Assembly (NCBI GenBank): GCA_015064085.1
Contig: SVSX01000013.1
Span: forward strand, 1-41,329
Reading direction: 5' to 3'
Length of the DNA: 41,329 nucleotides
From: Oscillospiraceae bacterium
GTDB lineage: Bacteria; Bacillota; Clostridia; Oscillospirales; CAG-272
Positions 15,520 to 23,126 of the stretch are shown here, piece by piece. The translations under genes were made by a program, and so were the position numbers. Within the stretch, counting starts at the first letter, position 1. Every line of letters starts with the position of its first letter. A model generated the notes under the pieces. That model did not search any database. It had not been told where the DNA came from and saw nothing but the letters and a program-made list of their open reading frames with translations.

Positions 15520-16494
15520 ATGAAAAAAGTACAAACTGTAGTAATTATCCTTTTGGTTTCGACAATTATTTTGTTATCCGCGTGCAGTGCAAAAAAAAGG
15601 CCAGGAAGCATACCTGAAACATCGGAAAATTTCTCACAAGAATTTATGGATTCATTTGTATCAGAATATCATATGTGTTATCCGAATCTGTATTACCTGT
15701 CTATGAAGCCATATGAAGTAAGATACGACAATAGAGTAGGCGGACGTTTCGGCACTATGCCATTTTCAACTTATACTTATCTTATTTCTTCCATTCCCAA
15801 CGTAAATAAAGACCATTTTGTAGCAGTAACGATCTACAGTCCCCACGGAGGCGGTTTTGCTGAACCCTCACAAAACTACGTTTTTCAAAAAGAAGACGCC
15901 CCAACGCCTATAAAGGACTATACGGTAAGCAGCGTATCTGTGGTTGGATATCGGTTTTCTCCCGGTTATTATTTTGGAAGAACCTCTGATTTTGAAACCT
16001 TACAAGACCAGGCAATAAATTATTTTAAATCCTTTTTGGAAAATGAAAATACAAAAATATTTGCGGAATATAAAGCCGAGGACTACCCCGAGCTTATAAG
16101 CGCTTTGCAGGAAGGCTTCACAAATGCGATATCGGCAAACAAGTACGACAGTAATATAAAGCGTATATACACTTGCGACGAAGGAGACACACGAGGAGAA
16201 ACAAATATATATTACTCTTTGCTTTTCAGATTTAACGAAGCCGAAAATCTTGTTTGGCTCGTTTCCCTCTCAAAGGATACGAAAACCGATACGCTCTGCT
16301 ACAGATACACTAATTACAGTAACTATTCCGTAAAAACACTTGAGAACGGAGATCTTTACACGGAAGCTGAGGAGAAGAACTTTTGCGCGCCTATTCCCGA
16401 TGATATAGCCGCAATTTTGAGTTCAAATTGGGCAGGCTTGTATTCTCCCGACTCGCAAGATACCGAAGCAACGACCGTGGAGCAGACCAATTGA
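15520..16494 (+). CDS. hypothetical lipoprotein
   Basis: A 324-residue lipoprotein of unknown function. The signal peptide has a hydrophobic core (VVIILLVSTIILL) and lipobox LSAC with the cysteine at 22. The mature part begins with a Lys/Ser-rich segment, is rich in Tyr, Asn and Ser, and contains a Gly-rich loop (SPHGGGFAEPS). An AAGGAGG site lies upstream. Five bases after its stop begins the 129-base repeat that opens the first cassette, so the cassette array is attached directly to this gene. Confidence 0.75.
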   Translation: MKKVQTVVIILLVSTIILLSACSAKKRPGSIPETSENFSQEFMDSFVSEYHMCYPNLYYLSMKPYEVRYDNRVGGRFGTMPFSTYTYLISSIPNVNKDHFVAVTIYSPHGGGFAEPSQNYVFQKEDAPTPIKDYTVSSVSVVGYRFSPGYYFGRTSDFETLQDQAINYFKSFLENENTKIFAEYKAEDYPELISALQEGFTNAISANKYDSNIKRIYTCDEGDTRGETNIYYSLLFRFNEAENLVWLVSLSKDTKTDTLCYRYTNYSNYSVKTLENGDLYTEAEEKNFCAPIPDDIAAILSSNWAGLYSPDSQDTEATTVEQTN

Positions 16495-16498
16495 ATAT

Positions 16499-16627
16499 CC
16501 CACGGACAGAGGATAAAATCCGCGGTATACGACCACAACAATTCGAATAATCTTAGTTTGAAAGGAGCAGGTCTATGACATCTATTAAAAAGATCCTTGC
16601 GGGAATTGCTACATCATATTTTCCGCT
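16499..16627 (+). repeat. 129-base direct repeat, cassette 5' end, copy 1
   Basis: This copy is nearly identical (about two mismatches) to 17995-18123, with a constant offset of 1496 bases. It starts with a CCCACGGACAGAGG block, includes the ribosome binding site and start codon of the MTSIKKILAG gene, and ends where that gene is cut in this copy. Confidence 0.95.
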
Positions 16628-16640
16628 AAATAACCACTAA
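16575..16640 (+). pseudogene. truncated 5' fragment of the MTSIKKILAG membrane protein gene
   Basis: The ATG and first 18 codons (MTSIKKILAGIATSYFPL) equal the start of the gene at 18071, including its GAAAGGAG ribosome binding site. The frame then runs into an 11-base tandem repeat and stops after three more codons. It could still be translated as a 21-residue peptide, but it reads as the remnant of a gene whose body was replaced. Confidence 0.85.
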
Positions 16641-16669
16641 ATAACCACTAAATAATTACCAAATAATAG
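16626..16669 (+). repeat. 11-base tandem repeat at a cassette junction
   Basis: Four adjacent 11-base units occur: two identical CTAAATAACCA, then CTAAATAATTA and CCAAATAATAG. They lie exactly where the copied gene start ends and new sequence begins, so they mark the recombination or insertion boundary. Confidence 0.88.
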
Positions 16670-16676
16670 GCGAAAA

Positions 16677-17396
16677 ATGAATACAAACACTATTTACAAG
16701 TTATCAAATTCCGATATCGTTCTCAAATTCGAAAAGGATATTCAAATCACAAAGTTAGGTAGTATATTCAATGAAAAAATCTCTCGGGAAATGCAATTTG
16801 AAGTTGTTTCATCAATCTTGTTCCTAAACAAAAATTGTATTTCGATAGACATTATGGAACGAGGGGTAACAGGAGGTGCGCTCCGTTGTGTTGCTGAGCA
16901 CATAGAGAAAAACATTCATAATATGACAAACACCGTCTGCACCACTGTTTGGAGGGCATTATCGGAGGCAATTGAGGAACTGTCGTTACCTAAAATTGAC
17001 TGTGGGAATGGCAGTGAGCCGTTTAAGCTGAGCATCTCTATCTACGACTTTGAAAATAGAATGCGTTTTGCGTATTTTATGGATAACGCTATGTATCTGG
17101 ATCGTTCCGTAAAGAAAAAGTATAGTGATCTCTCTTTAGGCTTAAGGGTGAAGGATGATATAATTTACTATTACCTTATTTTTGAAACCTTGGATGATTT
17201 AAAAAAAGCCGAACAAATATACACGATCGAAGAAATAAATAACTATGTTTGGGATCTATGCAAAGAAGATGACCCATACGGTGTTTTTGAAAAAAAGATA
17301 CCCTTACCGATAGTAGCAACAAGGCAACAGATCATTAACAACGGTTTGGCAATGGGGATTATGAGAAATAATCTTCAATTTTCAACGCTGATATAA
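16677..17396 (+). CDS. hypothetical cytosolic protein, variable core of cassette 1
   Basis: A 239-residue soluble protein of unknown function, with no signal peptide or membrane span. It begins MNTNTIYKLSNSDIVLKFEKD and has alternating strands and helices and a Tyr-rich stretch (DDIIYYYLIFETLDD). The ribosome binding site is weak (ATAGG). It fills the place occupied by the membrane protein core in cassette 2. Its stop codon is directly followed, in another frame, by sequence encoding DIIDGTINILSAEQLNSLY, the conserved cassette tail. So either the true gene once ended with that tail and suffered a frameshift, or the core was inserted next to an old tail. Confidence 0.65.
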   Translation: MNTNTIYKLSNSDIVLKFEKDIQITKLGSIFNEKISREMQFEVVSSILFLNKNCISIDIMERGVTGGALRCVAEHIEKNIHNMTNTVCTTVWRALSEAIEELSLPKIDCGNGSEPFKLSISIYDFENRMRFAYFMDNAMYLDRSVKKKYSDLSLGLRVKDDIIYYYLIFETLDDLKKAEQIYTIEEINNYVWDLCKEDDPYGVFEKKIPLPIVATRQQIINNGLAMGIMRNNLQFSTLI

Positions 17397-17419
17397 TTGA
17401 CGGAACAATTAATATTTTA

Positions 17420-17463
17420 TCCGCCGAGCAATTAAATTCTCTGTATGGAATTACACAGAGATA
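17420..17463 (+). repeat. 44-base tail repeat, cassette 1 copy
   Basis: This copy is identical to 19081-19124 and closely similar to the minus-strand copy at 142-185. In the conserved frame it encodes SAEQLNSLYGITQR and a stop; the frame is open from about 17371 but does not match the frame of the gene ending at 17396. Confidence 0.95.
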
Positions 17464-17478
17464 GAAAGGGGATTGGAT

Positions 17479-17985
17479 ATGATAGAAAAATTCAAAGAAA
17501 CTTATCTTAGAATAATAGTGAAAAACGTTTGCTATGTTGTTTCCGCGTTTTTGCTAACTTACCTTATTATTATGCTTGAGATCGTTTTTCCTTCCATCGA
17601 TATAATTCAACCATTCATTATGGTCTTTTATATCGTTACCATATCAGCGATGTATTTTATCGTTAAAGGTGAAGATTATGCACATCCTTGGCGCTATCTG
17701 GCGGTTACGACAATTGTGTACATTATCGTAGCATTGTTATGGTTTTATTTGATAATATACCCTGAACAAAACAAATCAACATTGGGATTTGGCGATGCTC
17801 TTGCCTTAAATGGTATGTCGTTAGTCAATGTGTATATTTTTGCTATACTTTGGCTTGTTGATATTTGTTTTAGTATTGCTGCGACTGTAAAAAATCTAAA
17901 AGCAAAAAAGGCAGAAGCAAAAATTCCCGCACAAGAGAATGTAACCTCGGAGAATGACTTCCCCCCCGAGGTTCAGGCTGACTGA
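17479..17985 (+). CDS. four-TM membrane protein, cassette 1 paralogue
   Basis: A 168-residue protein with about four membrane spans, paralogous to the locus A protein at 191-730. The ATG at 17479 (MIEKFKETYLRIIVKN) is preferred over a TTG two codons earlier because AAAGGGG lies seven bases before it. Shared features are YFIVKGEDY and HPWRY after the second span and a late WLVDICFSIAATVK helix. The C-terminal roughly 27 residues (KAKKAEAK...SENDFPPEVQAD) match locus A exactly and cassette 2 in part. The C7 run near the stop (encoding PP) could be slippage-prone. Function is unknown. Confidence 0.75.
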   Translation: MIEKFKETYLRIIVKNVCYVVSAFLLTYLIIMLEIVFPSIDIIQPFIMVFYIVTISAMYFIVKGEDYAHPWRYLAVTTIVYIIVALLWFYLIIYPEQNKSTLGFGDALALNGMSLVNVYIFAILWLVDICFSIAATVKNLKAKKAEAKIPAQENVTSENDFPPEVQAD

Positions 17986-17994
17986 ATTTATCTA

Positions 17995-18123
17995 CCCACG
18001 GACAGAGGAGAAAATCCGCGGTATACGACCACAACAATTCGAATAATCTTGGTTTGAAAGGAGCAGGTCTATGACATCTATTAAAAAGATCCTTGCGGGA
18101 ATTGCTACATCATATTTTCCGCT
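17995..18123 (+). repeat. 129-base direct repeat, cassette 5' end, copy 2
   Basis: This copy matches 16499-16627 and opens the second cassette. Here the gene start it contains is followed by a full-length coding body. The hairpin that terminates transcription at 20022 is represented only by its left arm in both 5' copies, so transcription can run on through the array. Confidence 0.95.
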
Positions 18124-19125
18124 TTTGATCTTATGTGTACTGCTGCAAAATATGATTGGTATCTCTTCGGGCATACCGTTTATAGCAGAATTACTTGGCG
18201 TGCTGATGATATCTTTTCCAACGTATCTTGCGTCTGTCGGCATTGCGATTATATTGATCAGATTTATTAATAAAGAATTGAGATCAGCTATTGAGTTTAT
18301 ACTTCATATATTGCTGATTATTATTCTTGTTATTTCAATTGTTTTAACATTTGTAGATTTTGCGGATATGATCTTTTGTATCTATGGACTGATTTTGACC
18401 GCGATAGTTATATTTACGGTTGATTTTATAATTTATAAACGCAAATGTGAGATATCGAGCTTGTTTTCGGCAAAATCATTCTATATAACCGTTTTGGTAT
18501 CCGTTCTCGTCGGTTGCTTGATAATTTGCTCGGTTATAATGATTGGCAACGCAAAAAATAAATCTATTGATAATGATGATTCAAGAGCAATATCAGCGAT
18601 AGAATACAATATTGAATCACAATATAACCTTGATTCTTTTGATCTGACAAGAATAAGCATATCAAGCTCGGAAAAGAAATATCAAATTTACGTTGTCGGT
18701 GTTTATATTAACGATAAAGGATATTATGAAGAATGGGATACCTCATACGATATAACAAACGAGGAATATGATATTCTTTATGAAGTAAATAACAGCAACA
18801 CTGTTTACAATTCGTATGCAACAAGTAGTCACCCCACGATATATACGGACTTTTCGGCAGAAGCATATTTAATATTGAATAAAAAAACAACTGTGCGGTA
18901 ACCGAACATAGTGCTACTATAGGAGGAACGGCACCGTCTGCAAAAATATACTATAAGACAAACTCAAACACAACAACTGCTGACCATACAGGAATGATTA
19001 AAGGCGAATGTGATAGCGGAACCGATTATACAACTTTAAATTTTATTACAGCCATAATCGATGAAACTATTGGTGGTCTGTCCGCCGAGCAATTAAATTC
19101 TCTGTATGGAATTACACAGAGATAA
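18071..19125 (+). pseudogene. membrane protein with apparent frameshift at an A7 run (core of cassette 2)
   Basis: The first frame (18071-18901) gives 276 residues: about five hydrophobic spans to residue 165, then an outside domain (IDNDDSRAISAIEYNIESQY...). It runs into a stop soon after seven A residues at 18881-18887. Shifting to the -1 frame at that run opens a continuation from 18886 to 19125 that adds NNCAVTEHSATIGGTAPSAK, a Gly/Thr-rich stretch, and the conserved end LSAEQLNSLYGITQR. One missing A would explain this exactly. Alternatives are RNA polymerase slippage on the A-run, programmed frameshifting, a sequencing error, or reversible phase variation. The start is supported by GAAAGGAG. 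Function is unknown. Confidence 0.72.
19081..19124 (+). repeat. 44-base tail repeat, cassette 2 copy
   Basis: This copy is identical to 17420-17463. It forms the end of the continued reading frame described for 18071-19125 and lies just before the ribosome binding site of the next membrane protein gene. Confidence 0.95.
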
Positions 19126-19143
19126 CGACAGGAGGTTTTATTT

Positions 19144-20007
19144 ATGCAAAAAAGCAATTATTTGAGAATTATTTTCAAAAAAATTTTGTTGCTATTTTCC
19201 TTTGAGTTAGTTTTAATGTTACTTGGTTTTGTTCATAATACGGATTTCTTTCTAAATCTTATTTTTGTGACAGGTATTGTAGTCCTCTTTTCAACCTTGC
19301 TGGTTTTTTTAAATAGAAAAGAGAAACAAGGTCGGTGGATAGGCACAATTGCTTTGGTAATTCTGATACCTCTCTTTGCGATCTTCTTTAGATGGATAAA
19401 TCTTGAAGTGTTGGATATAAAAAACGACTATATTGAAGATATTTTTGAGCCTTCGTTGCACGTGATTATCCTTATCTGTTTCTTGCTGATCGATGTTTTG
19501 GTAAATATTTTTAATACCTTGAAAATTAAAGAAAACGGAGGGCTTAACGGAAATAGATATATCAGAATAATAATAAAAAATCTATCCTTTACAGCTTCAT
19601 ATTTGTTGATATCTTTCCTTTTTTCGTATTTGGTTTATGAAAAAGTTATCCATGAAGATTATCTGTTCGGCTTCTTTGCGATAATGGTATGCATATATAC
19701 CCCCGCGTATTTCATCGTAAAAGGGAACGACTATGACACCCCGTGGAGATACATCGGAATTGGAGTCATCATTTCAGCAATTTTAAACGCAATAGTTCAC
19801 TTGGCTTTAATTATGGAGTTTGGAGATAGTTGGGATGGTATAGAGTTTTATATTCTAGCTTGGGTTGCTATGTCGTTCTTTGGTTTTCTTTTCCTGTTGG
19901 ATTGCTGTGTCAGTGCTATTCACACATTCAAAGAAAAAAGAAAAAAAGCAGTTAAGTTGAGAAGCCCTTCGGAAAATGACTTCCCCCACGAGGTTCAGGC
20001 TGACTGA
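19144..20007 (+). CDS. duplicated-domain membrane protein, cassette 2 paralogue
   Basis: A 287-residue protein with about eight membrane spans, apparently an internal tandem duplication of the four-TM domain seen at 191-730 and 17479-17985. The N-half starts NYLRIIFKKILLLFS and the C-half RYIRIIIKNLSFTAS; each half ends with a late LLIDVLVNIFNTLKIKE or LLDCCVSAIHTFKEKRKK helix. Only the C-half keeps YFIVKGNDYDTPWRY. The final residues (SENDFPHEVQAD) match the other paralogues. AGGAGG precedes the start. It closes the second cassette and is followed by an intact terminator. Confidence 0.75.
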   Translation: MQKSNYLRIIFKKILLLFSFELVLMLLGFVHNTDFFLNLIFVTGIVVLFSTLLVFLNRKEKQGRWIGTIALVILIPLFAIFFRWINLEVLDIKNDYIEDIFEPSLHVIILICFLLIDVLVNIFNTLKIKENGGLNGNRYIRIIIKNLSFTASYLLISFLFSYLVYEKVIHEDYLFGFFAIMVCIYTPAYFIVKGNDYDTPWRYIGIGVIISAILNAIVHLALIMEFGDSWDGIEFYILAWVAMSFFGFLFLLDCCVSAIHTFKEKRKKAVKLRSPSENDFPHEVQAD

Positions 20008-20021
20008 ATTTATCTACCCAC

Positions 20022-20054
20022 GGACAGAGGATAAAATCCTCTGTCCGTTTTTAT
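20022..20054 (+). terminator. rho-independent terminator closing locus B
   Basis: ACGGACAGAGGA pairs perfectly with TCCTCTGTCCGT around a TAAAA loop and is followed by T residues. The left arm also begins both 129-base cassette repeats, where the right arm is missing. Confidence 0.93.
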
Positions 20055-20100
20055 GCTCAAAGCATAAATTTTAAAAAAGTATTAAATAAATATTATAATG

Positions 20101-20129
20101 TTGACTTTATTTGTAAAACGTGGTACAAT
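20101..20129 (+). promoter_or_regulatory. sigma-A promoter
   Basis: TTGACT (20101-20106) and TACAAT (20124-20129) with a 17-base spacer ending GTGG, upstream of the small protein gene and esterase gene. Confidence 0.82.
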
Positions 20130-20165
20130 AGGATATATTAATATGCATTTAAGGAGGAAATAGAT

Positions 20166-20456
20166 ATGGCAGAAGATAAAAAGACGGTTGGAGGCAAGTA
20201 TCTTGAGTATAAGGGAAAGCCTCTTGTAAGACAAGGCGACACTATTTGCTATGGCGATATGGACGACAAATATATTCTCGTGCTTGAGATATTCTCATAT
20301 AAAAAGAGCGCGGGAGGAACAGACGTGCCCGACGATATCTTTATTCAGGTGATCAATCCCAAGGATTCGACGGACATAAAGAAGCAGGGACAGAAGAAGG
20401 GACTTTACGACGCTCTTGATATCGGACTCGTATGGCTTGAGCGCGCCTTGATGTAA
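20166..20456 (+). CDS. small conserved hypothetical protein
   Basis: A 96-residue soluble protein with a strong AGGAGG site. It starts MAEDKKTVGGKYLEYKGKPLVRQGDTICYG and ends LYDALDIGLVWLERALM, and is predicted mainly beta with a C-terminal helix. I recall similar short proteins only as unnamed Clostridial proteins and assign no function. The esterase lipoprotein gene follows after 20 bases, so they are probably cotranscribed. Confidence 0.75.
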   Translation: MAEDKKTVGGKYLEYKGKPLVRQGDTICYGDMDDKYILVLEIFSYKKSAGGTDVPDDIFIQVINPKDSTDIKKQGQKKGLYDALDIGLVWLERALM

Positions 20457-20476
20457 AAAACTTTTCGGAGGGATCT

Positions 20477-21859
20477 ATGAAGACTGTCAGGCTGAAACGG
20501 ATATTTTCGCTGTCGCTTGTATTCGCTATGCTGCTTGCGGGGGCGTCCTGCTCACGGAAGGGAGACGAGCCTCTCGGAGAGCCGAGTTCGCAAACGACTG
20601 CCGCCGAGGCGACCACCTCGGCAACCACCACCGCCGCGACTACGGCGGCAACCACCGTGCCGAAGCGCGATCCTGTGACTCTCGGTGTGATAGAGAACGG
20701 AAGGTGCGAATTTTCCGTGCTGTGTAATTTCAACAGCAGGACGACCAAGGCGGAGGCAGAGGAGCTTGTAAAGCGGCTCAAAAATGAGTGCCGCCTCGAG
20801 CTTACTCTTAAGGATATCAACACAGAGGCTAATCTTGCGGGTAAGACACTGATAGTCGGAGGAGGCACAGAGGCGGCGGACAAGGTCGTTGAAAGCCTCA
20901 AGGGCTATAACGATTTCGCGGTGTCTGTTGAGAAGGACAGCCTTATCCTTGCGGCAACCACCGACGTGGCGTATAACTACCTCTTTGATTACATTATAAA
21001 TGAGTTCTTCTCAAAAACAAAAAACGGTAAGCTTGTGCTCACCGACGAGGATAGCATACTTTACAGCTCCTCGCAGCTTTACGGAAAGACCTATCCCGAG
21101 TATTGGAGGGAGATAAACGGAAAGTGTGAGCCCACCGCGATGCTCGAGCTCTTTGAGGATCACTACACCGTAGGCACACCCAATCTTCCTATGAAATACA
21201 GGCTTTACGTTCCCTTTGACTATGATCCCGCAAAGGAGTATCCATTTGTGCTCTTCCTTCACGGGGCGGGTCACCGCGGATACGACAACGCCGAAACGGT
21301 AAAGGGAATTGTCTATAATCTTTTCAACCATTCCGACCCGAAGGTCGATGATATGATCGTTCTTGTTCCTCAGTGTCCAAATGGATACCAGTGGGTAGAT
21401 TATCCTTGGTCAAACGGCAACTACAGCACGAACGCGGTAGCCGAGTCTGCCGCGATGAAGACACTCCTGGAGCTTATCGGCAAGATAGACGGGGAATTTT
21501 CCATTGATGACTCACGCAGATACGTTTTCGGTCTTTCTATGGGCGGATACGGAACGTGGGATATTATAACGAGACATCCTGAGATGTTCACGGCGGCGGT
21601 CGCCCTTTGCGGCGGAGGAGATACCGCAAAAGCCGCTGTCAAGCTCAAGGATATGCCTATATGGGCATTCCACGCGGCTGACGACACGACGGTGTCGGTG
21701 GAGAATACCCGAGCTCTTGTGAAGGCAATAACCGACGCGGGCGGAACAAAGGTGAAATACACCGAGTACGCGGCGTCCTTGGGGTACGGTCACGGCATCG
21801 GAACGCTGACGGCAAGAGACGAGACTGTGTTCAGCTGGCTCTTTTCGCAAACTAAATAA
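20477..21859 (+). CDS. secreted alpha/beta-hydrolase lipoprotein (esterase/peptidase-like)
   Basis: A 460-residue lipoprotein. The signal peptide ends at the lipobox cysteine at 25 (LAGASC) and is followed by a Thr/Ala-rich linker of about 30 residues. A beta-rich N-terminal region of about 150 residues precedes an alpha/beta-hydrolase domain. Visible catalytic elements are the oxyanion-side FLHGAGHRG, the nucleophile elbow GLSMGGYGTWD, an acid candidate in AFHAADDTTVS, and the histidine near YGHGIG. It resembles polymer-degrading carboxylesterases or feruloyl-type esterases anchored outside the cell, but a prolyl-oligopeptidase-type peptidase is also possible. Confidence 0.85.
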   Translation: MKTVRLKRIFSLSLVFAMLLAGASCSRKGDEPLGEPSSQTTAAEATTSATTTAATTAATTVPKRDPVTLGVIENGRCEFSVLCNFNSRTTKAEAEELVKRLKNECRLELTLKDINTEANLAGKTLIVGGGTEAADKVVESLKGYNDFAVSVEKDSLILAATTDVAYNYLFDYIINEFFSKTKNGKLVLTDEDSILYSSSQLYGKTYPEYWREINGKCEPTAMLELFEDHYTVGTPNLPMKYRLYVPFDYDPAKEYPFVLFLHGAGHRGYDNAETVKGIVYNLFNHSDPKVDDMIVLVPQCPNGYQWVDYPWSNGNYSTNAVAESAAMKTLLELIGKIDGEFSIDDSRRYVFGLSMGGYGTWDIITRHPEMFTAAVALCGGGDTAKAAVKLKDMPIWAFHAADDTTVSVENTRALVKAITDAGGTKVKYTEYAASLGYGHGIGTLTARDETVFSWLFSQTK

Positions 21860-21887
21860 ATAATAAATAATAAATAATAATAAAATT

Positions 21888-21936
21888 ACCGCTTTTTCGG
21901 TCGGAAATGATGACCGAAAAAGCGGTTCTTTTTTGT
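21888..21936. terminator. bidirectional terminator
   Basis: ACCGCTTTTTCGGTC pairs with its full complement around a nine-base loop and is flanked by a T-run on the right and an A/T-rich run on the left. It serves the esterase gene and the convergent nucleoside operon. The 25 bases before it are a run of ATAATAA-like units. Confidence 0.92.
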
Positions 21937-21956
21937 TTATAGCTTGGCGATACGGA

Positions 21957-22706
21957 TCAGTTTTTGTCCTTTTCAAAAAGCTTCTTGAGCCTTTCCTCCT
22001 CGCCGCTCTCTGCGTCGGATCTGATGTGGTAGACGCGTACCTTTTCTTCCTCCGCCTCGTCGGAGTCCGAGACTATAGGCTTGGGCTTCGAGAATATGTC
22101 GAGCCCTGAGCGTCTTTCGCTCTTCTTCGCAAGGAAAATGAGCGCTGTGGATACAATATAGAGCGCCAGCGCAACCATCCAGGGGGCAACGAAAAGCTCG
22201 TGCTTTACGCTGACGGGGTAGAGCAGCAGCTTGTGGTAGAGATATACCGTGATCTCGGGAAGGAGCGAGAGTGGGATCGGCAATAATCCGAGTATCGCGA
22301 GGACAGCTCTGTTCGGGATAAGTGTGGTGTAAATATCCTTGATCTTTTTCCTCTCGGCGGCGCTTTTTTTGTCCGAGTGCGCAAGGACAGCCACCACCGC
22401 CGTCACAAGATAAATACCGAAGCCGATAAGCGAGAGGGCGGAAAGAATGATGATCACGGTAAAGACCGTCTTATAGAACAAGATTCCCTCCGCGGTCTCT
22501 TGCGTAGACGACGAAAAAAGGTAATATCTTGCGTTATCAAAGGAATTTTTCAAAAGCTCGAGAGCCGATATCGGGTCTCTTTTTTCTCCGTCAAGTGAAA
22601 AGCGTATCTTCGGAATAAGCATATAGACGGTAAGTATAAGGTATGAGAGAAGCGGGGCGGCGTATCTTGCGTATATCAGCCCTTTTCCCTTTGTTTTTTT
22701 CTTCAT
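21957..22706 (-). CDS. hypothetical membrane protein at the end of the deo operon
   Basis: A 249-residue protein with about four membrane spans (near 14-32, 78-105, 135-155 and 172-192) and a cytosolic charged tail of about 60 residues (DSDEAEEEKVRVYHIRSDAESGEEERLKKLFEKDKN). No family is recognised. It follows cdd by 18 bases and so is likely the last gene of the nucleoside operon, but nothing in the sequence ties it to nucleosides. Confidence 0.72.
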   Translation of the reverse strand: MKKKTKGKGLIYARYAAPLLSYLILTVYMLIPKIRFSLDGEKRDPISALELLKNSFDNARYYLFSSSTQETAEGILFYKTVFTVIIILSALSLIGFGIYLVTAVVAVLAHSDKKSAAERKKIKDIYTTLIPNRAVLAILGLLPIPLSLLPEITVYLYHKLLLYPVSVKHELFVAPWMVALALYIVSTALIFLAKKSERRSGLDIFSKPKPIVSDSDEAEEEKVRVYHIRSDAESGEEERLKKLFEKDKN

Positions 22707-22724
22707 TATTTGCTCCGTTCAGGT

Positions 22725-23126
22725 TTATTTAAGCTCAAATCCGAGAGGCAGAAGCTCCGAAAGTGAGTAGACTTTGTAGTTGCATTCGAGGTCGGCGAGG
22801 ACTATTTTGAAATCACCGTCGCAAAATTCGCTCATTACCTGTCTGCATACGCCGCAGGGAGGACAGATGCCGCAGTCCTTCGCTCCGCGCTTAGCGCCGA
22901 CAACGGCTATCGCCGAAAAGGAGCGCTCTCCCTCACTGACCGCCTTGAAGAAGGCTGTTCTTTCGGCGCAGTTTGTGGGGGTGTAGGATGCCGACTCAAT
23001 ATTGCAGCCGCTGTATATCCTTCCGTCCTCGGTAAGGAGGGCAGCGCCCACAAGAAAATCCGAGTATGGCGCGTAGGCGCGCTCTCGTGCTTCCTTTGCC
23101 TTTTTTATAAGCTCCTCGTAGTTCAT
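22725..23126 (-). CDS. cdd: cytidine deaminase
   Basis: This enzyme deaminates cytidine and deoxycytidine to uridine and deoxyuridine in pyrimidine salvage. The 133 residues match the tetrameric bacterial form. The zinc site is complete: Cys53 and catalytic Glu55 in TNCAERTAFF, and Cys91 and Cys94 in PPCGVCRQ. The substrate-binding CNIESASY motif is also present. Its ATG overlaps the deoB stop by four bases (ATGA), which implies translational coupling. Confidence 0.96.
   Translation of the reverse strand: MNYEELIKKAKEARERAYAPYSDFLVGAALLTEDGRIYSGCNIESASYTPTNCAERTAFFKAVSEGERSFSAIAVVGAKRGAKDCGICPPCGVCRQVMSEFCDGDFKIVLADLECNYKVYSLSELLPLGFELK

Noticed and set aside
16626-16669. Tandem 11-base units as a possible CRISPR array
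   Set aside because: The units are adjacent with no spacers, and no cas genes are present.
18880-18888. Classical -1 programmed frameshift site
   Set aside because: In the reading frame the codons are AAT AAA AAA ACA, which does not give the X-XXY-YYZ heptamer with both tRNAs re-pairing; homopolymer slippage or mutation fits better.
21860-21887. ATAATAA-like run after the esterase gene as a functional repeat
   Set aside because: It is short, simple, AT-only sequence next to a terminator, with no sign of a specific role.
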